NCBI RefSeq assembly: GCF_017726655.1
Contig: NZ_CP072308.1
Coordinates: 2,052,501-2,116,500 of the forward strand
Length of the DNA stretch: 64,000 nucleotides
Direction: 5' to 3'
From: Agrobacterium tumefaciens
GTDB lineage: Bacteria > Pseudomonadota > Alphaproteobacteria > Rhizobiales > Rhizobiaceae
Notes under the pieces: model-generated
Database searches by the model: none
Seen by the model: only the letters and a program-made list of their open reading frames with translations
Told to the model about the DNA's origin: nothing
Part shown: positions 58,862-64,000 of the stretch, piece after piece
Layout of the letters: every line of letters starts with the position of its first letter
How positions within the stretch are numbered: position 1 is the first letter of the stretch
Translations under genes and position numbers: made by a program

Positions 58862-60745
58862 ATGCACCAGTCATTCGATGTTGTGGTAATTGGCGGCGGC
58901 CACGCCGGTAGCGAGGCGGCCGCAGCGGCAGCAAGACATGGCGCAAAGACTGTGCTCATCACTCATCAGCGCGATACAATTGGTGTCATGTCTTGCAATC
59001 CCGCCATAGGTGGTCTGGGCAAGGGACATCTCGTGCGCGAGATAGACGCGCTTGACGGGCTGATGGGCCGGGTCGCAGATGCTGCTGGAATTCAGTTTCG
59101 TATGCTCAATCGCAAGAAGGGACCAGCTGTCCGCGGACCGCGCACGCAAGCTGACCGCCGCCTCTACCGCGAGGCGATGCAGCATGAGATCGGCCTGATC
59201 GAAAACCTGACGATTATTGAAGGTGATGCTTTCGATATTGAAATGGCTGAAGGCCGGGCATCCGCCGTTGTCATGAAGAATGGTAGCCGGATTCGATGTG
59301 GCGCCGTAGTTCTGACTAGCGGAACTTTCTTGCGGGGACTCATCCATATCGGCGCCCAAAAGATCCCTGCGGGTCGCGCTGGCGAGCTACCGTCTCTCGG
59401 TCTATCTGACACCTTGGCTCGCCTGGGACTTACCATGGGCCGCTTGAAGACCGGCACTCCCGCACGCCTCGACGGGCGAACCATCGACTGGGAAGCCGTG
59501 GAACGGCAGGGTGCCGATGAACACCCCGTGCCCTTTTCGTTCATGACAGACCGTATTCTCAATCCGCAGATCGAGTGCGGTGTGACGCGGACGACACCGG
59601 CGGGCCACAAGGTCATACAGGACAATATTCATTTGTCGGCGATGTATTCCGGCCAGATCGAAGGTGTCGGTCCCCGCTATTGTCCCTCCATCGAGGATAA
59701 GATTACCCGTTTCGGCGAACGCGATGGCCACCAGATTTTTCTGGAGCCCGAAGGATTGGACGATCATACGATCTATCCGAACGGCATATCGACGTCCCTC
59801 CCCGCGTCTGTCCAGGAAGAGTTTATCCGAACGATACCCGGCCTTGGGCGTGTTTCCATTCTTCAGCCGGGTTATGCGATTGAATATGATTATGTGGATC
59901 CTCGGGAATTAAAGCCGTCCCTGGAATGCAGGAAGATTCCGGGGCTGTTCCTGGCCGGGCAGATCAACGGCACGACCGGCTACGAAGAGGCAGGGGCGCA
60001 GGGGCTTGTTGCCGGCCTCAATGCCTCACTTTGTGCCGGCGGCGGTGATCCGATCTACTTTAGCCGCACCGAATCTTACATCGGTGTCATGATCGACGAC
60101 CTAACATCCAAGGGCGTCAGTGAGCCCTACCGAATGTTCACGTCAAGAGCCGAGTATCGTCTCTCGCTGCGTGTGGATAATGCAGACATGAGACTGACTC
60201 CGCTCGGCCTGCGTGCTGGAATTGTCGGCGAAGCAAGGAGAAGGCGATTTGCTGATTTCATCGCCGACCTCGACCATGGCCGCGAGGTAATGAAGGGATT
60301 GACGATCAGCCCTTCGCAGGCGGCTAAACAGGGATTGAAGCTCAACCAGGATGGTCACCGTCGTTCGGCTTACGAGCTGCTCGCCTATCCTGACATGACC
60401 GTCGATACGCTTTCCGCTCTCTGGCCTGAATTGGCGGCGCTGGACAAGAAGTTGGCAGAGGTCCTTGAAATCGAAGCTAGCTACGCAGTTTATATGCAAC
60501 GACAGAACGCGGATATTATCGATATCAGACGCGACGAAGACCGTAAGATTCCCTCTAGTTTCGACTTCAAGAACCTTTCGGGTCTTTCCAACGAATTGAA
60601 ACAAAAGCTGGAAAAAGCGCGTCCAGAGAATATCGCGCAGGCTGCTCGTGTTGACGGCATGACTCCCGCTGCTATATCGCTTCTCCTCGCTCTGCTTCGG
60701 AAAAACTCAGAAGTGGCCGATACGAAGTTGCGCATGCACCCATAA
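58862..60745 (+). CDS. mnmG: tRNA uridine-5-carboxymethylaminomethyl modification enzyme MnmG
   Basis: FAD-dependent partner of MnmE; 627 residues from [12 protein letters not shown]. Dinucleotide-binding [17 protein letters not shown] is at the N-terminus, followed by [24 protein letters not shown] and the C-terminal [12 protein letters not shown]. The frame also stays open 15 codons upstream (to 58817) without a better start. It is followed after 11 bases by rsmG. Confidence 0.97.
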   Translation: MHQSFDVVVIGGGHAGSEAAAAAARHGAKTVLITHQRDTIGVMSCNPAIGGLGKGHLVREIDALDGLMGRVADAAGIQFRMLNRKKGPAVRGPRTQADRRLYREAMQHEIGLIENLTIIEGDAFDIEMAEGRASAVVMKNGSRIRCGAVVLTSGTFLRGLIHIGAQKIPAGRAGELPSLGLSDTLARLGLTMGRLKTGTPARLDGRTIDWEAVERQGADEHPVPFSFMTDRILNPQIECGVTRTTPAGHKVIQDNIHLSAMYSGQIEGVGPRYCPSIEDKITRFGERDGHQIFLEPEGLDDHTIYPNGISTSLPASVQEEFIRTIPGLGRVSILQPGYAIEYDYVDPRELKPSLECRKIPGLFLAGQINGTTGYEEAGAQGLVAGLNASLCAGGGDPIYFSRTESYIGVMIDDLTSKGVSEPYRMFTSRAEYRLSLRVDNADMRLTPLGLRAGIVGEARRRRFADFIADLDHGREVMKGLTISPSQAAKQGLKLNQDGHRRSAYELLAYPDMTVDTLSALWPELAALDKKLAEVLEIEASYAVYMQRQNADIIDIRRDEDRKIPSSFDFKNLSGLSNELKQKLEKARPENIAQAARVDGMTPAAISLLLALLRKNSEVADTKLRMHP

Positions 60746-60756
60746 CGAGTCAAATT

Positions 60757-61374
60757 ATGAATATAAACGGCCAGAGTGTTTCACGTGAAACACAAGAGAG
60801 ACTCGAGCATTTTGTCGAACTTTTCAAGAAGTGGAACAAAACCACAAATCTGGTGGCGCCCTCAACGCTCACAGAGCTCTGGAGTCGTCATGTGGCGGAT
60901 AGCGCGCAAATATTTCAGCTCTGTTCTGTACCTCAAAGATGGATTGATCTCGGCAGTGGCGGTGGATTCCCTGGTGTAATAACGGCGATTTTCCTTGCTG
61001 AATTGGGCGACGGCTGGGTTGATCTGGTTGAGAGCAACAATAAAAAAGCCGCGTTCTTACGTATCGCTCTAAAAGAAACAGGTGCGCGCGGGTCAGTTCA
61101 CCCCTTAAGAATTGAAACGGCGCCCCAGACGATCGAAAGTTGCGACGCGGTCTCGGCACGGGCGCTGGCCGAGCTTGATCTTCTTTTGGAGTATATTCAC
61201 CCCTGGGCAGAGAAAAATTCTGACCTCAAGGCCTTTTTCAATAAAGGACGGGATTACGAATCCGAAGTGCAGAAAGCGCATGGTCGTTGGCAGTTCGATC
61301 TGATAAAACACCAGAGTGCCATTGAGGCAGATTCTGTTGTTCTTGAAATCAGCAACCTCTCTTTGAGGCGCTGA
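60757..61374 (+). CDS. rsmG: 16S rRNA m7G527 methyltransferase RsmG
   Basis: Methylates G527 of 16S rRNA using SAM; 205 residues. SAM-binding motif [18 protein letters not shown], and NLVAPST and [14 protein letters not shown] further along. Codons 8-12 lie within a perfect parS palindrome, reading VSRET. It is upstream of parA by 19 bases. Confidence 0.95.
   Translation: MNINGQSVSRETQERLEHFVELFKKWNKTTNLVAPSTLTELWSRHVADSAQIFQLCSVPQRWIDLGSGGGFPGVITAIFLAELGDGWVDLVESNNKKAAFLRIALKETGARGSVHPLRIETAPQTIESCDAVSARALAELDLLLEYIHPWAEKNSDLKAFFNKGRDYESEVQKAHGRWQFDLIKHQSAIEADSVVLEISNLSLRR
60776..60793. other. Perfect parS centromere site inside rsmG
   Basis: GTGTTTCACGTGAAACAC is a perfect 18-base palindrome and contains the consensus parS TGTTTCACGTGAAACA exactly at 60777-60792. 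It lies at codons 7-12 of rsmG, about 0.6 kb upstream of parA. ParB/Spo0J binding is expected. Confidence 0.95.
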
Positions 61375-61393
61375 CGAGCTGGCCAGGTGCGGC

Positions 61394-62188
61394 ATGACTT
61401 TTGAAAAAAATCGAATTATCGCAGTCGCAAATCAAAAAGGCGGCGTTGGTAAAACAACCACAGCCATTAATCTCGCGACGGCGCTTGCTGCCATTGGCGA
61501 GCGGGTCTTGATTGTTGACCTTGATCCCCAAGGGAATGCGAGCACGGGTCTGGGCATCGATCGCAAAGAGCGCAAGCTTTCTTCCTATGATCTTCTGGTT
61601 GGCGACTATGGTGTTGCGGATGTGGCTTTCCCGACCGCCGTACCGAATCTCGACATTGTTCCGTCGACCATGGATTTGCTCGGTTTTGAAATGGAAGTAG
61701 CGAATGTTTCCAACCGCGTCTTTCTACTGCGCTCGGCGATGGAGACTTCTGAGGCTAGAGGATATTCCTATATTCTCGTTGACTGCCCGCCTTCTTTTAA
61801 TCTCCTGACCATGAACGCGATGACGGCGGCTCATTCGGTTCTGGTGCCGCTTCAATGCGAGTTTTTCGCGCTTGAAGGGCTGAGTCAGTTGCTCGATACG
61901 GTTAGCCAAATCCGCTCATCGATAAATCCGCAGCTCGACATCCAAGGCATCGTCCTCACGATGTTCGATGCTCGAAACAATCTGGCGCAGCAGGTTGTCT
62001 CAGATGTGCGCTCACATCTGGGTGAGAAGGTTTATCACACCCTCATTCCGCGAAATGTACGTGTCTCGGAAGCGCCATCTTACGGTAAACCGGCCATTCT
62101 CTATGATTTGAAATGCGCCGGTAGCCAGGCCTATCTGCAGCTGGCATCCGAAGTGATCCAAAGGGAGCGTCTGCGCAGAGCAGCGTAA
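61394..62188 (+). CDS. parA: Chromosome partitioning ATPase ParA
   Basis: Walker-type ParA/Soj protein, 264 residues, without the N-terminal DNA-binding extension of plasmid ParA. The deviant Walker A is NQKGGVGKTTTAINLATAL, and DLDPQGNASTGLG and VDCPPSF follow. With ParB it segregates the origin. Followed by parB after 31 bases. Confidence 0.96.
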   Translation: MTFEKNRIIAVANQKGGVGKTTTAINLATALAAIGERVLIVDLDPQGNASTGLGIDRKERKLSSYDLLVGDYGVADVAFPTAVPNLDIVPSTMDLLGFEMEVANVSNRVFLLRSAMETSEARGYSYILVDCPPSFNLLTMNAMTAAHSVLVPLQCEFFALEGLSQLLDTVSQIRSSINPQLDIQGIVLTMFDARNNLAQQVVSDVRSHLGEKVYHTLIPRNVRVSEAPSYGKPAILYDLKCAGSQAYLQLASEVIQRERLRRAA

Positions 62189-62219
62189 TCTTTGTTGGGA
62201 GTGTATGGAGTAATATTTT

Positions 62220-63101
62220 ATGAGTGATGATCTCTCGAAGCGCCGTTTGGGACGTGGCCTCGCCGCACTGATCGGGGAAATGGACCAGCCAGTTCCGGTT
62301 GGGGAGCCGCCGCGAGCTGTCAGTCCAGACCGCACGATACCAATCGAGTTCATTGCCCGAAGCCACAGAAATCCGCGGCGTCACTTTGATGAGAATGAGC
62401 TTCAGGATCTTGCGGCGTCAATCCGGCAACATGGTATTGTTCAGCCTGTGGTTGTACGAACAGTTGCAACCAACAGATACGAGATCATTGCAGGTGAAAG
62501 ACGATGGCGCGCGGCCCAGCTTGCGGGCTTTACCGATGTCCCCGTCATTGTTCGCGATGTCGATGATCGCACCGCGCTGGAACTGGCCATCGTCGAAAAC
62601 GTCCAGCGGTCGGACCTCAATCCTCTCGAAGAAGCGATGGGATATGAGCAGCTGATTGCCGAGCACGGTTATACCCAGAACGACCTCGGAGAAATCATCG
62701 GCAAGAGCCGAAGCCATGTCGCCAATAGTCTTCGTCTTTTAAAGCTTCCCGACCCGGTCCGGGATATGCTGGCGGACGGTTCGCTCTCGGCCGGGCACGC
62801 CCGGGCACTTGTGTCGACGTCTGACCCGTCCACGCTCGCCAAGACAATCGTGGCCAAAGGGCTTTCTGTTCGCGACGCCGAACGCCTAGCGCAGAATGAC
62901 ATCAAGTCGCAGGGCGATGGCGGCGAGAAACGTCCTGCCGTTGAAAAGGATTCGGATACGGTCGCGCTTGAGCGGAGCCTGTCCGACGCGCTTGGACTTG
63001 ATGTGAAGATCAACCACAAGGGCGGTTCGGGTCAGATTCGCATCAGCTATCGCACCCTGGAGCAACTCGAAGCGGTATGCAGGCTTCTCGAGCAAAAATG
63101 A
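62220..63101 (+). CDS. parB: Chromosome partitioning protein ParB
   Basis: CTP-dependent DNA-binding clamp of 293 residues that loads at parS. Residues 38-130 hold the CTPase/spreading domain with GERRWRAAQLAGF (Box II) and IRQHGIVQPVVV; the HTH is NDLGEIIGKSRSHVANSLRLLKLPDPV. The C-terminal region is the dimerisation domain. N-terminal LGRGLAALIGE is conserved. Followed by an intrinsic terminator. Confidence 0.97.
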   Translation: MSDDLSKRRLGRGLAALIGEMDQPVPVGEPPRAVSPDRTIPIEFIARSHRNPRRHFDENELQDLAASIRQHGIVQPVVVRTVATNRYEIIAGERRWRAAQLAGFTDVPVIVRDVDDRTALELAIVENVQRSDLNPLEEAMGYEQLIAEHGYTQNDLGEIIGKSRSHVANSLRLLKLPDPVRDMLADGSLSAGHARALVSTSDPSTLAKTIVAKGLSVRDAERLAQNDIKSQGDGGEKRPAVEKDSDTVALERSLSDALGLDVKINHKGGSGQIRISYRTLEQLEAVCRLLEQK

Positions 63102-63122
63102 TAAGTATTTGATGTAATTATA

Positions 63123-63147
63123 AAATACCCGCTTCTGGCGGGTATTT
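63123..63147. terminator. Terminator between parB and the SDHAF4-like gene
   Basis: A 10-bp perfect stem AAATACCCGC/GCGGGTATTT with the loop TTCTG, between convergent genes; it is flanked by A- and T-rich bases for use on both strands. Confidence 0.8.
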
Positions 63148-63160
63148 CCATTTTAGGCAG

Positions 63161-63373
63161 TCAAAAATCGATTGCGCGACCTTTTATTTCATAATCGCCG
63201 AAGCGTACTGGCTCCGCGCCCCCACGACCACCGGTCTCCGGAGGCAATTGAAGGTCAGCCTGTTGCCTGCGACGCTCCTCAGCTTCCTTCAGGGCTCTCT
63301 GCGCCGCCGGTGGAAGCTCTCTAGCGTCATCCGTATTCCGAGCCGAGGCATTGTCGTTATCTGCATTCTGCAT
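63161..63373 (-). CDS. DUF1674 protein, SDHAF4-like succinate dehydrogenase assembly factor
   Basis: A 70-residue protein with the DUF1674 C-terminus PVRFGDYEIKGRAIDF, the part conserved with mitochondrial SDHAF4. SDHAF4 binds flavinylated succinate dehydrogenase subunit A during assembly. The N-terminal two thirds are polar and low-complexity. It lies between parB and htpX, with the sdh genes not in the window. Confidence 0.82.
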   Translation of the reverse strand: MQNADNDNASARNTDDARELPPAAQRALKEAEERRRQQADLQLPPETGGRGGAEPVRFGDYEIKGRAIDF

Positions 63374-63490
63374 GAAATCCTCCCAATGACGGGATATTGA
63401 AAAATAGTTGCCGCATCCCAGATTATAGAAAATGTGGGGCCAATCAAACCCCGGATTATTCCAGCCACGGTGTCAGGGAGAAATTGACGG

Positions 63491-64000
63491 ATGAACATGA
63501 TGCGCACGGCGATGCTTCTGGCGTTCATGACCGCATTGTTCATGGGTGTCGGCTTTCTGATCGGCGGCAAGGGCGGCATGACGATCGCGCTTGTAATTGC
63601 GGCCGGCATGAACCTTTTCTCCTACTGGAATTCCGACAAGATGGTGCTTTCGGCCTATCGTGCACGGGAAATTGACGAGGCGAATGCGCCCGAGTTTTTT
63701 CACATGATTCGTGATCTATCACGGAACGCCGGCCTGCCAATGCCGAAGGTCTACATTTACGACAGCCCCCAGCCAAACGCCTTCGCGACAGGCAGGAATC
63801 CCCAAAACGCGGCGGTTGCGGCCTCCACCGGTCTCTTGGAGCGGCTGACGCCGGAGGAGGTGGCTGGCGTCATGGCGCATGAACTCGCCCATGTCCAGAA
63901 CCGGGACACACTGACGATGACGATTACCGCCACGCTTGCGGGCGCGATTTCGATGCTGGGAAACTTTGCCTTCTTCTTCGGTGGAAACAGGGAAAACAGC
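63491..64000 (+). CDS. htpX: Protease HtpX homolog (3' end beyond window)
   Basis: Membrane metalloprotease of the M48 family that degrades misfolded membrane proteins. The first 170 residues are seen, with the reading frame open to the edge of the window. Two N-terminal hydrophobic segments (from [20 protein letters not shown] and [17 protein letters not shown]) precede [24 protein letters not shown] and the zinc motif HELAH (130-134). The ATG at 63491 begins MNMMRTAM. Confidence 0.93.
   Translation, partial: MNMMRTAMLLAFMTALFMGVGFLIGGKGGMTIALVIAAGMNLFSYWNSDKMVLSAYRAREIDEANAPEFFHMIRDLSRNAGLPMPKVYIYDSPQPNAFATGRNPQNAAVAASTGLLERLTPEEVAGVMAHELAHVQNRDTLTMTITATLAGAISMLGNFAFFFGGNRENS

Overview
This window looks like chromosome of an alphaproteobacterium of the Rhizobiaceae, most likely the genus Agrobacterium. 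The evidence is an acid/cell-envelope cluster pckA, chvI, chvG, hprK, EIIA-Man, HPr and ahcY; a Tyr-containing DivL kinase; ActS/ActR; PhaZ; and the alphaproteobacterial origin neighbourhood (ppsR | hemE-hemJ-rho-mnmE-mnmG-rsmG-parA-parB). The sequence is GC-rich and densely coded, with many 1-11 base gene overlaps. I see no insertion sequence, prophage, CRISPR array, tRNA or rRNA. Nearly everything is core genome.

Layout. 1-4.1 kb: 3' end of hrpB, actS-actR (redox two-component system), mmcB and an L,D-transpeptidase lipoprotein. 4.1-9.6 kb, minus strand: glcB, a DUF1402 protein that looks lytic-transglycosylase-like, and hslV-hslU. 9.7-14.3 kb: his operon (hisB-DUF2628-hisH-hisA-hisF-hisE) running into coaA. 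14.3-16.5 kb, minus strand: arfB and pckA. 16.9-22.3 kb: chvI-chvG-hprK-EIIA-HPr-ahcY. 22.4-34.5 kb: a translationally coupled series divL, tsaE/amgK fusion, murU-like, addB, addA, then trxA. 34.5-43.6 kb: nitroreductase, a fumarylacetoacetase-family enzyme, phaZ, a YgjP-type metallopeptidase, and trpF-trpB-trpA-accD-folC. 43.7-49.0 kb, minus strand: gyrB, then xre, smr, mltA and a Tim44-domain gene. 49.1-50.3 kb: fxsA and secB. 50.3-54.0 kb, minus strand: dnaQ-coaE-aroE-maf-ppsR. 54.4-63.1 kb, plus strand: hemE to parB. 63.1-64 kb: an SDHAF4-like gene and a partial htpX.

Replication origin. The 407-base gap 53953-54359, between divergent ppsR and hemE, holds five near-consensus DnaA boxes and an A+T-rich tract. 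Genes on both sides point away from it. Four ParB (parS) sites or parS-like sites lie within about 11 kb on either side. One is a perfect 18-bp palindrome inside rsmG; two others overlap gene junctions. The region is therefore very probably oriC with its centromere.

Themes. Several genes act on the envelope: L,D-transpeptidase, DUF1402 protein, an MltA that lacks a visible signal peptide, the AmgK/MurU-type sugar-recycling pair, and ChvG/ChvI. The ahcY leader combines a DNA inverted repeat (likely a transcription-factor operator) with a possible RNA helix over its ribosome-binding site. The least described items are the DUF1402 enzyme hypothesis, the ahcY leader, the tsaE-amgK fusion coupled to divL, and the signal-less MltA in an operon with a small XRE regulator.
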